Under the pieces are notes generated by a model, which saw only the letters and a list, made by a program, of their open reading frames with translations, was not told the DNA's origin and ran no database searches. A stretch of DNA of 64,000 bases, from positions 868,001-932,000 of the forward strand of contig JAJNNY010000005.1 in the NCBI GenBank assembly GCA_022453515.1, written 5' to 3'. Positions 12,903 through 24,214 of the stretch are shown here, piece by piece. This DNA comes from Astrocystis sublimbata. Its lineage: Eukaryota; Ascomycota; Sordariomycetes; Xylariales; Xylariaceae. Every line of letters begins with the position of its first letter. Within the stretch, counting starts at the first letter, position 1. The translations under genes and the position numbers were made by a program.

Positions 12903-13825
12903 CGTGAGTCGGTCTCGACGATGCTGTGTTGGCACTAGGGAATAGCCTGGTATCTACCTACAGATACTACGTACCTAGTGATTGATGGCGGGGAAAGACA
13001 CCAAAATGATCTGCAATAGAAATCCACGACGGCGCCCTGAGGCTGCCGTATTGTTTTTGCGAAAGTAGTAAGATTGATGGCCTAGGAATATTAAGTAATT
13101 AACACTGACACATCATCCACATGGAGCCCATTCAAGTGAAGTGAAAACATTCCCGAATCGTTTTATAACCTACTACCTAGTAGGTGCCTAATCAAGGAAT
13201 CTAGCGCATATAATGAAATCCTACCTACTCCTAGGTAGGTAGATTGGATACCTGCTCCCCGCCAACGAGCTACCTGCCTAAGGTTGCTGGCTCGGCTGGT
13301 AGGAACAATGCCAAGGTGACGTACTTTTAGGTAGTGACCCCGCTGATGCTAGGTACCGGCTGCATTAGCCTACGGAAGGTTCGGTACGTGGTGTTGAAGC
13401 CCGTACCTGCCGCAGGTCAAGACAGCCAGTCAATCAATCTTTCATTCAGCTGACATACCGTACCTAGGTACGTACCTACATTCAACCGTCGAACATGCAG
13501 CTCTTGGGCACTCACTCAGCTTCAATCCTGTTTCTGCCACATCAGTCTTCTTCGCCATACATCTAATTATCTACAATCTGGCCTCTTGCCCGGGCAGGAT
13601 TACAGCTGCGCTCTCCAGTTGAGATCGAGCCCCCGGCTTTGCGACAGGCATTCTCCAGGCTGCAAGCTCCGAGCAGCGCATCCATGATCCAGCTCGCCAG
13701 GGACCTGGCCTGTCTCGCCTGTTGCGCCAAAGCGCAGTCCTCGATTCGCTCGAATGACGTTGGCCCGAAACCTGAAACGATATCCATCTCGTCTCCATAG
13801 CTACGGCACCGCACCGCACCATACC
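12903..13825. other. Divergent promoter region with palindromic repeats
   Basis: Head-to-head spacer between the M24 peptidase and the Ytp1-family gene. No gene seen. It contains many CCTAGGTA/TACCTACC units. An alternative in-frame ATG for the right-hand gene lies at 13754. Confidence 0.5.
12950..13490. repeat. Dispersed TACCTAGGTA-type palindromes
   Basis: Units near 12952, 12970, 13170, 13221-13245, 13326, 13350 and 13457-13478, several perfectly self-complementary (TACCTAGGTA). Same family as at 1207, 29374, 29611, 36811 and 46140. Confidence 0.65.
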
Positions 13826-15676
13826 ATGTCGAATGCTTTCCAACACAGGGCCTCGGCCGTCGTGGCTCGGGCTTCTTCTCTGCCCAACTTCGCTCTCTTG
13901 CTGGTCGCTTGTGCCACTCTACCCATGGCTGACGCCCACGACCACGACTCGTCACATATTGAAGAAGGGAATACGATCTCCATGGATCCCATCGTAGGTG
14001 TAGCCTCTCGAAAAACAACTGCCAGAAAAAAAAAGAGAAAAACAGGGAAAACTATCAGATACGGCGTTGTTAGCGCATACTACCTACGGAATCTGACCGA
14101 GTTGTAGGACACGACGCTATGGATACACATATTCATCCAGATGGCCGCCTGGGGCGTCATCTTCCCAGTCGGCATGATCCTCGGGGTAAGGAACGAGATC
14201 CAGAAGCTTCGCTCTGTCTTGGTCGACCGTCTCTAATCGCTATATCTTCCTGCACATAGATGGTCAAGTCTCGCTGGCACGTCCCTGTGCAAGTCGGAGG
14301 CACCGCCCTGGCCATACTCGGATACGCCCTCGGCCACATGCACGGCGGCCGCGAGTTCCGTGACGACAACGTCCACTCCAAGTTCGCCACGCCCATATCC
14401 GCCATGCTGTTTGCTCAAATACTCTTCGGTATCTACCTAAAATTGCACATCGAGAGGGGCATTCACGGCAAGATCAGGCGCGTGGTCAAGCTCGGTCATG
14501 GCATTGTCGGTAAAGCTCTACCGGTCTTTGCCTGGACACAGATGATCTTCGGCGGCATCACCGCCCTGGGCTTTTGCCAAGGCGACCACGTCGGACAGTG
14601 TCTTGCGCATTTCATCATGGGCAGCGCCTTCATTGCCTATGGCATCCTTTTGACCATACTCCTGCTTGTTGGCCAGCTCTGGCTCAAGCGCACCGGCCGA
14701 TCGCAAGAGTTCTTCGACAGTGCTGTCATCACCGTTTGGGGTGTTATCAATACATTCACCGAGCATCGTTGGGGCTCCGCATGGGTTCAGAACGACTGGC
14801 AGCACACCACTAGTCAGTATTCCTGCGTCTTGTTCCCCAATTTGGCAAAAGTTGTGCTCTTCAACGCTGCATGATTCTTCGTGCGCTTGAGACACCTGAT
14901 TCACGAGTGAAAACTTCCCCCAACGACGGCAGATTCTAACTCTTTCTAAAAGTGGGCGTAATATGGTGGTGTGCCGGCATGGTGGGAATTTGGCTCAGCA
15001 AGGATCGCGACGGTCGCCCCCAGCGAAACTTCATCCCCGGCTTCATCATTTTGATCACCGGCTGGGCTTTCGGCGGCCATCCGCAGCATGCTCAGATCAG
15101 TGCCGAGGTGCACAAGATGTACGGATACACCCTGATGGCGGCCGGCGCCACTCGGATCATCGAGGTATCCCTCGTTCTCCGAGACCGTGCTACCTTGTCT
15201 GACGATGGCTGGGAGACCAACAGCTTCCAATACATACCTGTTTTTGTGAGTGCCTCAGCTTCCTCCGTAGAAGTCGTGCCGATCTAACCCTATGATGACA
15301 GCTGCTTTATGCCTCCGGCTTCATGTTCCTGAGCGCAACAGAAGAACAGATGGAGCTGATAGCCGGTTCTGGAATGGATCATGTCGCATACATACTCATA
15401 CTGTTCTCACTGGCTGCTCTTCTTTTCCTCTTCACCCTAATGCTGATTCAGCTGTACGACCGCAATATCAGTCCAGCTGTTACCCCGCGAAATGCGGGCA
15501 CCGGGCGTATAGGCCCCGAGTTTGCTGGTCGTATTCCCGTGCGAGACGCTGAAGAATTCGAGCTTGAAGGATTAATGAGCGACGATGAAGATGACCCTGC
15601 CGCGAAAGACGTACATGGCGATGACGAGAGCTTCAACAGCACGCTGGGCAAGAACAGCGATGGCCAGGCCCGTTGA
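13826..15676 (+). CDS. Ytp1-family multi-pass membrane protein
   Basis: Five exons: 13826-13993, 14108-14185, 14260-14812, 14953-15245 and 15302-15676; 488 aa. An in-frame ATG at 13754 would add 24 residues. I prefer 13826 because a signal-peptide-like stretch (FALLLVACATLPMADA) then sits close to the start. A His-rich luminal segment (HDHDSSH) follows. After it come an N-terminal DUF2427-type helical domain (WIHIFIQMAAWGVIFPVGM, then a helix with GYALGHMHGG) and a C-terminal Ytp1 domain, with roughly ten membrane helices and several membrane histidines reminiscent of b561-type proteins. The tail is acidic (SDDEDDPAAKD). Biochemical function is not established for this family. The third intron (14813-14952) is one of three related introner-like introns in the window. 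Confidence 0.87.
14813..14952 (+). mobile_element. Introner-like intron, copy 1
   Basis: Intron 3 of the Ytp1-family gene, 140 bp. It is similar over most of its length to the introns at 32759-32912 and 33566-33710. Shared blocks include GGCAAAAGTT, the core GCGCTTGAGACACCTGATTC (14883-14902) and AGATTCTAAC (14931-14940), which contains the CTAAC branch site. It behaves as a normal GT-AG intron. Confidence 0.75.
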
Positions 15677-17029
15677 CATAAGCCCTGCAAACGTTTACAA
15701 TCATGAACACAAGATGTGGGACGATACCCGCCCGCATCGTTAAGCTTTTCAAATATATTAATTATAGAGCATCTGTTTCAAGATTTGCAAGTTCTTTTAG
15801 GACAACAATGAAGGAGTACCACGTAACTATCGGTTACAGCGGCATCACCGAAGGCGTTAAGGGATGGCTGTTTGAAGCACGGGACACCTCGAGATAGTCA
15901 TGAAGCTCCCCGAGAGTCAAGTGGAGATATGGAATATACATCTACTCAATTTTTTCAAATCTTCCCGATTCTTATGGAGCCTACATCGGCCATTTACATG
16001 TTTCACTTCCCCAAGTTGTGACTGCGACTTTGAACAGTGAGGTGCGTCAGTGGGACTCTTATGTCTGAGTCATGTCGGTAAACTACACCATAATTGCCCG
16101 AGATCTACCCGGTATTATGTGTGTGTGTGCTCGTGGTCTCCCTATTACTAGCACTGCGTCCCTTTGCTATCGTGGTGATAAAACTTAAGATATACGCTCG
16201 ATCCAATTGGGAACTCTGCTCGTAGCATTAAGCTTGAATATGGGCCCGAATACTTTTCGTCATGTCGGTCCTCCACGATGTAGTGATCGTACAATGTTCC
16301 GATCATTTGATCCATTCAGCGAGTGGTATGTCGCAACACTTTCTATGCAGTTCTCATGTTTTACTCACTGGGGCATATATTGGTACTCGTCATCGCATTC
16401 AGTTGATATGCTAAATATATATCTCCCGATTTGCATTCAACTGTTCCATAACAAATTCTTCGCAGCACCCCGAGAGCCTAGGATAATGCTGCATTTATTA
16501 GACGAAAGCGTATCCTGTCATACTTAAAGATAAGATACGCAGCCGTTTCCCATTGTAACACCTCCTAAAAGGGCTCACTGCATTAGCCTCAGTAAATCAT
16601 CAATCTAGTCTACTTTCTGTATTCGCCGAACACCAGTTCACGGGCCGTCTGAGCTTGTCATGGTGTAGCGAGATTCGAGATTCGAGATTCGAGACATGGG
16701 ACAAAGATGGGATGAATAACCAATATGGCTTAATCGTACATCATTCTAGCATATTTGAGCAAACCGTGCATCTTCTCGCCCGAGAGCACACGAACACAAG
16801 CATCATCACTGTCACTGAGGGCAAGTGCTCTGTTACCCGATGGGGAGTGCGCTGCGATGGAAATGTGTTGCAAGATCTCGTGATGGACGCGAGACATATG
16901 AATGTCGACTAGCCATGGCCCATATAATTGTCTCGACACTCTCCATGGTGCTGTCTTCTCTGATCTGCGACCAGACACCTCTCTAGTTCCTTCTCTACAG
17001 AAACAGACATAAGCCCCAATAATCTCAGC
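15677..17029. other. Intergenic spacer
   Basis: No gene seen. A small tandem repeat of GATTCGA (three units) lies at about 16673-16694. Small frames are unsupported. Confidence 0.5.
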
Positions 17030-17879
17030 ATGAGGCTTTCGACTTTCCTAAAGGCCGCCACCGCCCTGGTCGCAGGGGTGGCCGCCGACATCAATGTCAT
17101 TGGTCCCTTCGCGCTTCGCATCACAGGCAAGACAGATTCCAGCATCAACGGTGCGTTATCCGATCCCAACACCCAGACCGTTGAGCAGATCAGCACGCAG
17201 GTCTATATGGTAGATGTGCTGACAAGGTTACTGACGTTAGGTTATGTGTGGGCATGTCACGCGGGGGCAGCTACGGAGGGTTTTTGCTATGCCGCAGGGA
17301 CCGAGCCTGTCAGTGGCTCCATCTATGAGTTCTACTACAACTACACGTACTACGAGGCCTACAGCTACCCGGGGTACATCACCTATGTGTTCGCCTATCA
17401 GGGTGGCGATGGCAATCCGGTGAAGGTCCCCTCGTTTGCGCACATCTACCCCAATTGGGGGAGCAACGTAAGTGGAATGAATCCTCTTTGGAAGGAAGCA
17501 CTAACACCTGGCTCGGAAGGTTCATACGATGCTCGTCCCCCCCGGCACCGACGACGGGACGCCGATCTCGTTGAACTTGACCACCGGCTTGTTCTCCTTG
17601 GGGTTGCTGTTCGACGACACCCATTGGAACGAGACCATGCCCGCCGGCGAGCCGGCGGAGGAATTGTCCAACTTCTACCTCTGCTACCAGTGGACCGGTG
17701 GGTATTGGTTCCGCTCCCTCGCCTGGGTGTCGGGGTCCCGAGGCGCCACGCCGCAGAATCCGTCCTGCGAGCCGGTGAACTTGGGCGTCGAGTCCCTTGC
17801 CATGACTGACGTAGTTGTTGGCTTGGATGCCGTTAGAAGCAAGAAGAGGAGTAATGGGGGAGCGAGGAGACACATGTAG
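17030..17879 (+). CDS. Small secreted protein, unknown family
   Basis: Three exons: 17030-17150, 17241-17467 and 17520-17879; 235 aa. Introns are 90 and 52 bp; the second has a GCACTAACACC branch region. The protein begins with a clear signal peptide (MRLSTFLKAATALVAGVAA) and then reads DINVIGPFALRITGKTDSSI. Joining the exons gives SSINGYVWACHAGAATEGFC. The mature part is rich in Tyr and Gly with four spaced cysteines (WACHAG, GFCYA, YLCYQW, PSCEP), compatible with two disulfides, and ends in a basic Arg/Lys tail. I recognise it only as an ascomycete secreted-protein type; the function is unknown and it could be a surface or effector-like protein. Confidence 0.82.
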
Positions 17880-18470
17880 TCATTTAATGGGACAAGTTAT
17901 CAGTCCCTTTCGGCGGCTATGAGTTGATACGGAAAAGTTGGGAGGATCTCTGTTGAGGTTGTCATGAGGCAAAGGGGCATTGGAGGTTATCAATTCATCA
18001 GCAGACAAGATGTTAGCAGTGAAATCGACGTGATAATATATCCAATTAACGGCCAATCATTGATGATGATATGCGGTGGTATTGCCTGAGGCAAATAGCT
18101 GGACTCGCAGGCAGTGCTGCTCAGACTCTTGACAACAAATTTCCCAGACGGACTTTATGCTCGTTCATCTTGTTTTCTGGCTTGCAATCACAGACACGGT
18201 ATATTCATCCAGAGTGCTACCGAACAGTGTTCCGACGAAGAGAGTAGTGTCTTTGGGATGAGCCTAATCGTCGCACGCAAAGGCTCATCGACATGTATCA
18301 CCTGGCTGCAATTCCCCAATTCGATGCACCATGTTACTGATATTTTCAAATAGTTTGCTTTTTTCATAAGTACCTAGGTAGAGTTTGCATAATTGCAAAC
18401 TTGCACCAACATATACAACTAGCCTCAATTTTCTCGTAGAATGTCATCTCTGCGCAACCCATCCACCATC
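17880..18470. other. Convergent 3' spacer
   Basis: Lies between the small secreted protein and the PEBP-family gene, tail to tail. One TACCTAGGTA unit near 18371. No gene seen. Confidence 0.45.
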
Positions 18471-19289
18471 TCAACCCGTGACATTAAAGTAGTTGGCTGC
18501 AATGGGGTCGCTGAGTCCAGCAGCGGTGATGAAGTTCGCCACATTGAAGCCAACCTTCTGGCTCTGCAGCATCGAATTCGCCGCAGCAGGGATCTGCCAG
18601 TTGGCGGGCTGTTCCCACAGCAAATTCGTGTAGCGATGTGGGTGAGGCGGGTTCTCGGCCGGAGGCGCCGGCCCAAACCATGCCACGGGACCTGTTGCGG
18701 TGGTTGTTAGCATCTAGAGTTCTCTCTGGCATTTGAGCTGTAGCGTTGATAGTATGACGGCCGAGTTTGATATACCTCTTGCGGTTGTTGTTAGAGTCGT
18801 GATGCCTTCGCCAGATGCAGCGCCGCTAGCTTTGAAGTCACGGAGCACTGTGTGCAAATAGCTTGCTTGCTGTCCAGCCTTGGGGTTCGCGAAATTGGTC
18901 GATCTATAGAACTAAGTCAGTACCGCGTACTTCCTCACAATCGAGACATTATGCTCGGTTATATCGAGCATGGCACAAATGCTTACGCGTCTAGGTCTGT
19001 TCATGGCACCATTAGCAACGGCTCAGGATATCGTATGCTTTTCAAATTTGAAGAGATGGGGCTCACCGATCATCATCCAGAGATAAGTCTGGTCTGCAGG
19101 CCCGGAGAGGCCGATAGTGGGCTGCCGAGCAGTTTCTGCCTTCGTCATCGCCTGGCCGCCTTGAGCGACATTCTTAGACCCAAACGTCACTTCCAGCTTC
19201 GCGGTCACCTCTGGAGTAAAGCCTGGAGGTGTCTGTGCTGAAGAGACACCTGCGAGAACGAGTGCTGATACGATATTGGAGACCTTCAT
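18471..19289 (-). CDS. Secreted phosphatidylethanolamine-binding-family protein
   Basis: Four exons in transcript order: 19289-19067, 18995-18986 (10 nt), 18903-18776 and 18691-18471; 193 aa. Residues 1-18 are a signal peptide (MKVSNIVSALVLAGVSSA). The mature protein starts with TPPGFTPEVTAKLEVTFGSK and continues with a strand TYLWMMIDLDAS, where DLDA is the ligand-pocket motif of the PEBP fold. It then has PAPPAENPPHPHRYTNLLWEQP (pocket His and PHRY-type motif) and the C-terminal FNVANFITAAGLSDPIAANYF. Without the 10-nt exon the flanking exons are out of phase by one base and the DLDA motif is lost; with it, phase and motif are both restored. Secreted PEBP-like proteins are common in filamentous fungi; their ligand is not established. 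Confidence 0.88.
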
Positions 19290-20166
19290 TTTGATTGTTG
19301 TCAGCAGGTAAAAGTTTTATGATCACCAGCGAGATGTTGTCTGTAGAAGAAGGTTCGGGGCTGTTATCCCTTAAAAAGGATGCTACCACACGTCTATGAC
19401 ATCCGCGTGGCGATTCTGCACTCTCAAGTGTTTGTTGACTACCTTCAAGTGCAATCTAATTACCGACCAATACAATGAGCTGTTGAAATAGGATTGAGTT
19501 GCTGGCTAAATAGGGGCTTCCCTTTGCCGTGCTGTTTTCTGCGTGGGAAAGCCAATCTGCCGGCTTGGCTATACTCATGGGCCACATAAGCTAGAAGCTT
19601 TCTATTGTATTAACATAAAAATGTGCACGAAATTGGCCAGGTGACGTGATAGACTTGAATCATTATGATCTGCCGATTGGCAGTTCGTATATAGACCTTC
19701 AAATGTTGATGCAATGCAGGGCGTACGGCACCAAAGCTTTAACGGGTGAGGAATCTGCTTCATAAGCAGTGGCATTGAGACAAGGATGGTATTGTTTCGT
19801 GGACTAAAAAGCTATAGGGAAAGCTTTTTACTGCTAGTGGCAGTGGCAATTATGGTTACCCAGCAAATGAAGAAGCTGAAGTTAATATTGTAATCAAGAA
19901 GAAGATAAATAATAACACTCCAGCCTTAGGGTGTAAGCAGTGATCACATTCATCAACTTGTCATCAAGGGAAGGTAGGGTAGGAGAGGAGAGGGATCATG
20001 GTTTTTGCGAAAAGAATATCTAGGGTAAGAAGCAAATACAAATCCTGGCTTCCTCTTCCTGCGGTATGCCATTTCATTCATCCACGCCGTCCCGAGCTCA
20101 TCCCGCTATTGTGTCGTATGGTAGATCAACGTGTCCCACGAAGTGTACATTTGGGTGACCGACTTA
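19290..20166. other. Intergenic spacer
   Basis: Promoter side of the PEBP-family gene and 3' flank region of the carbonic anhydrase. No coding frame supported. Confidence 0.5.
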
Positions 20167-21005
20167 TCAAAGCTGTACTCGCGACAACACGCCCGTCTTG
20201 ATATCATACACAGCCCCGTGGATGTTTTCTTGAAGCTCCTTACGCAGAAGCGGGTGAGATCTAACGTATTGAGCATCGCTGCGAACGCGAGCAGCATTAC
20301 TGTGTATGATCAGTACGAACGAATTTGGCATCTTGAAGGCTATAATTTCCAGGCCGAGAAACCTACTCTTTGAAGGATCCAACTGAAATATGGTCAATTT
20401 CCTCTTTATGGCCAGGGTTTTTCTCTTTCAAGTTCTCGCGAACGAAGTCGTCGGTCACGTGGGTTAAACCGCAGTCTCCAGGTGGGAGATTAGTTACGGC
20501 AAACTCGTTGATTATGGCATGGGACTGAGGATACCTGTATGGGAGATGATCAAGATCTCCCGCAGATCAGTGATCTGATCCAAAATCAAGAGATCTGCGA
20601 TCATACGAGGGATCACGCATCCCGCGTTGCGAATGACTATGGCGTCTGAAGACAAGGACATCAGTTTGGGTTCATTGACGATAAATTGGCTCTCATCAGC
20701 TGCCACGTACCCGCAAACCCCAAGTTGAACAGCATCGGTGGGTTGATTCTGCTATCTGCGCAGCAGACTAGACAATATTGATTTAGAAAAAGCTAGATGG
20801 CTTGAAGTAGATTGACGCACATATGATGGTGTGAGGTCTATCGGTGACTTCCACGTCCGCCATCATCGGGGCAGGGGTGTGCGTTGCAGGATGATTCCTA
20901 GAATATGTCAGTCTTATGCGTCATTGGCTCAGTAAAAATACGGCCTCGAGAGCTGTCATACTTGCTCCTCGCAAACAACTCCTTGACTGTTGCGTTGGAC
21001 AACAT
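20167..21005 (-). CDS. Beta-class carbonic anhydrase
   Basis: Six exons in transcript order: 21005-20962, 20897-20821, 20767-20711, 20645-20535, 20475-20367 and 20299-20167; 176 aa. Five introns of 53-67 bp. It catalyses reversible hydration of CO2 to bicarbonate with a zinc ion. The zinc ligands and dyad are present: CADSR (Cys43, Asp45, Arg47) and SHTDCG (His95, Cys98). The intervening strand reads AIVIRNAGC, with Cys69 replacing the more usual Gly of NAGG. The C-terminus has VRSDAQYVRSHPLL and a final strand ending VYDIKTGVLSRV. The short N-terminus has no obvious targeting peptide, so it is probably cytosolic. The short length fits the compact beta-CA subgroup of ascomycetes. It is divergent from the transcription-factor-like gene. 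Confidence 0.92.
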
Positions 21006-21650
21006 GTTGGAAGTCGTGACGATCAAAGTGCGTGTGGCTATGGATGAACGACAATGAAAGAGGTTGAATGAAGGTGATTGCAGTCGAACTGTGATGGTTG
21101 GCAGAGATATGACCGACTTTTATATCATGTTGTGGAATGAGAGGCCACTCGCCCTGGCAACCCATGAAGAACATTGTCGCGATATTCACCCATGCTTACA
21201 CTCAGTTGCCCGAGATGTTATAAAATCTGAAGGAATAGACCATGTCAGCATTGACCTCTTTAGGCAAATGGTGATCCCAATGGCTGTGTTAGTGTCCGGC
21301 GTCAGAAAAGGTGTCCTAGCCCCAGACTGCCAGTCAATGTTCTGTCCTTGCGAGGACTCGAGGACTACCTTGTTGTAACTGTATTTACGAGTCATGAACG
21401 AACTACGGCCTAAGCACCAGACTCTCGGGAACCACACGCCGGGCTCTAGACCCCAAATGGAAAATGCAACCCTGGTCGATCTTGCTTGCTTACATGCGGA
21501 GTACATCAAACTAATAGCTTGTTATCCCCTGTCTCACGCGTGGATTTACATTTACTCAAAGCAGAAAATGCTCGGAGTTTAACCTTTTCATATTCTCTTC
21601 ACTAGGATTTCTATCTTTCTTTCTTCTGACTCATAATATTTGCAGATGTC
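21006..21650. other. Divergent promoter region
   Basis: Head-to-head spacer between carbonic anhydrase (minus) and the transcription-factor-like gene (plus). A TTTGCAG just before the ATG at 21651 could be a 3' splice site of a 5'UTR intron. No gene seen. Confidence 0.45.
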
Positions 21651-23267
21651 ATGTCAAAGTATAACCAAGATATCGAATGGATCGACCTAAGCAATGCACC
21701 TCGTGGCACCAGCGAGACGCGATCTAGGGTCCGCTCCCACGCCATGAAAAAGACAGCAGCAGCGAGGCGAGCGTCTACGGGCTGGGGAAAGGTCAATACA
21801 CGTCAACTTCCAGAGTTCTCGATTACACAAACTTTTGGGCAAACGGGTTCGCACGTACGGCCTAGGGCCCAAAGGCCTGCCGTTACATACAATGAAATTA
21901 TTCCGCCTGCTAGTATGAACACATTGTCTACGTTTCATCTAGGACATCCGGTAGACAATCGGCTTTTTCGGCCTATGTCACTCACCGGCGTCGAGCTGCT
22001 AGCCAGCGAAGTGGGCATAAACATTCTAGATCTATCAGCTTTGACCGAGATCCAGTGCGGATGGACGGCGTGCGCCGTGCTTGTCAGTAGAGGCGACTAT
22101 ATCAACGGACTGGTCGGTCCGAGTCGTCGGCGCTCAACATATCTCCATTCTGTCGCCAGCAGATACGGCTCTAGTCCGTGTCTTGATGCAGCTCTTCGCT
22201 GTGTTGCGGTCCGAGCTCGAAAAGTTCTAGGGCCGCCAGCGCAAGACTGCGACGAGCGGGAATCGCTGCAGTATGTCGCTGCGCTTCAACTATTGCAGAA
22301 ATCCATGGATCACGTCGAGGAGAGGAAGCAGCCGGAGGTACTAGCTGCTATCAACCTCTTGAGTTTGTTCGAAGTATGTGTAAAATTGCCCCTCAGTACT
22401 GGCGTCGCTAATATCCCTCTGAAATGAGCTACTTCGATATACCCGCGAGCAAGCATGGTCTCTCCATATCTGCGGAGCTGCTCGTTGGATTCGTGCGCGC
22501 GGGCCAGGGAGCTTCGGCTCTGATTTCGATATGAGACTGGTACTCTCTTTGGTCAGTGCCATAGTGAGTGGTGATACAACCGTTGCTGAGTCAAACTAGA
22601 CGCTAAATCCTCTTAGACCCATGAGAGCATGAGAAGAAACGAGGCTTGTTTTCTCGCAGAAGCGTCCTGGCAGCAGATGCTCAGATCGAGCATTCTTCCA
22701 TCTGAAGCTTTCTCAACGAGGAGTCACCTGGCGGTCTCTCTATGTTGTATTATGGTCCAAACCCCCGGATTGCTCAAGGATGTATCTGCAGTCATTAACA
22801 AGCCCAGATTGGCCTCCTCTCATAGCCTACGTCGTTGCTTTCGTCGGGTTCGTGACTTCCGAAGAGACCTGCTCTCATGGCGCCTTCAGTATGACTCGGC
22901 GACCCTGATCTTTCCAGCGCCTAACGTGAGAGAACCGGAGAGCGACGACGTTCGTGTGGAGTTACTGGGAAGTTTCTACAGCTTGATGATTTCGTGTTCG
23001 CGCCTGATGGGAGCCTTGAACGTGAACGTGATCCATATCTTCGAAGATGAGGCCGTGACGTTGGCGAATGAGATGATCAAACTTGAAGACAATCTTTCGT
23101 CCACGAACAGGTCCGCATCCTTCTACATTGGCCAAAAGCTCATCGTCGCCAGATCTGCATTGGAGACTACCGGGATATGGCGAGATGCTTCACATCACCA
23201 AGCTGGTACTACCGAGCCGTCCAAGTTCAATGCTTGGGTGTCAGCTTTGCTATCTCCCCAAATGTGA
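21651..23267 (+). CDS. Fungal transcription-factor-like protein lacking zinc cluster
   Basis: Three exons: 21651-22373, 22429-22563 and 22617-23267; 502 aa. Introns are 55 and 53 bp, both in phase 0. The N-terminus has the basic motif RSRVRSHAMKKTAAARR. This motif is seen in a large group of Pezizomycotina proteins related to Zn2Cys6 regulators but without the C6 finger. The remainder is mostly helical and resembles the fungal-specific transcription factor middle domain (around ALRCVAVRARKVLG, LQYVAALQLLQKSM, LLRYTREQAWSLHICGAARW). No Cys6 cluster is found upstream in the sequence. Likely nuclear and regulatory, but DNA binding is not shown; its target is unknown. It is divergently placed to carbonic anhydrase. 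Confidence 0.72.
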
Positions 23268-24214
23268 CACGAGCATGCCAGTTTTGAGATTATAGAATCC
23301 CTACTCACATCTGATTGCCAGCAGTATTGGTCAGAAGCAAATCGGTGTAAGTGTAACCTTGAGGAAATTGAAGGTGTGTAGACTTGCCATCTGTTCGCTA
23401 CCTGATAAATAATGAATTGATTTCAAGGCTGTTTCTGCTAGATTGCCAGATGTTCATGTGTGTTAACGGTCTGTTATTGCGTTTACGATAGGGATAGGTA
23501 TGATTGATACCTACAAGGTTGGAATTGAACCATTGTAACTTGTCCCAGCTGGTTGATCTTGTGTCTGTAGTTGTACAGTATATCAGACTCCGTACTGTGT
23601 GCTGCCAAGAAGGCCCCCCGTCAGTCAAGCATATGGCGGGGTTAAGGTCCGCCCCCGCGAATACGCTGTCTCCATGGTGTAGTTCTCGCTTTAGGCGAGG
23701 TTTAGGTACTGTACTTCAAGTAGCCCCGTCGCCCCCACCACGATTTGTTCCCTGCCCAGAATTCAGATACGGTCAAGCACGATTAAGATCTTCCTTGCCT
23801 CGCTTACCGAGCTACCCTCGACTGCCAGATTTTCTTCCCCATGCCACTCGCCGCCACCTTCTTTTTCCGGTTCAATGTCAACAGCTTGCGGCAGGGATAT
23901 CTGACCCGAACGAATCCTTATCGCCTGCGCAATGCAGCTTCTGGTAGCATTGCCGATGGCGGACAAAGCGTAGGACTAACCGCTTTCGAGAATCGACGGG
24001 CCGCACTTTGCGTGCGCTGCCCAGATCTCATGTCCATATCATGAGCCATGGCGTAGCTATGAGCTGCTTGACCGAGCTCCAACCAATCTGGAGGCCCCGC
24101 ATCCAGATGATCTGTTCCGCCAAGCGGGTTACCTAACCTCCATCAACTCAATAGCTGGTTATATTGCCAATCGTATCTTGTGTCGAAGCTCCTAGATCGC
24201 GGTGACGATTCACA
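23268..24214. other. Intergenic spacer
   Basis: 3' flank of the preceding gene and promoter of the PNGase A gene, both plus strand. Overlapping short frames between 23500 and 24040 are unsupported. No gene seen. Confidence 0.5.

Noticed and set aside
13563..14018. 151-codon minus-strand frame
   Set aside because: It overlaps the first exon of the Ytp1-family gene on the other strand and has no recognisable features.
18441..18710. 89-codon plus-strand frame
   Set aside because: Antisense shadow of the last exon of the PEBP-family gene.
18471..19289. PEBP gene as a frameshifted pseudogene
   Set aside because: First impression from the phase mismatch; a 10-nt microexon with good splice sites removes the mismatch and restores the family motif.
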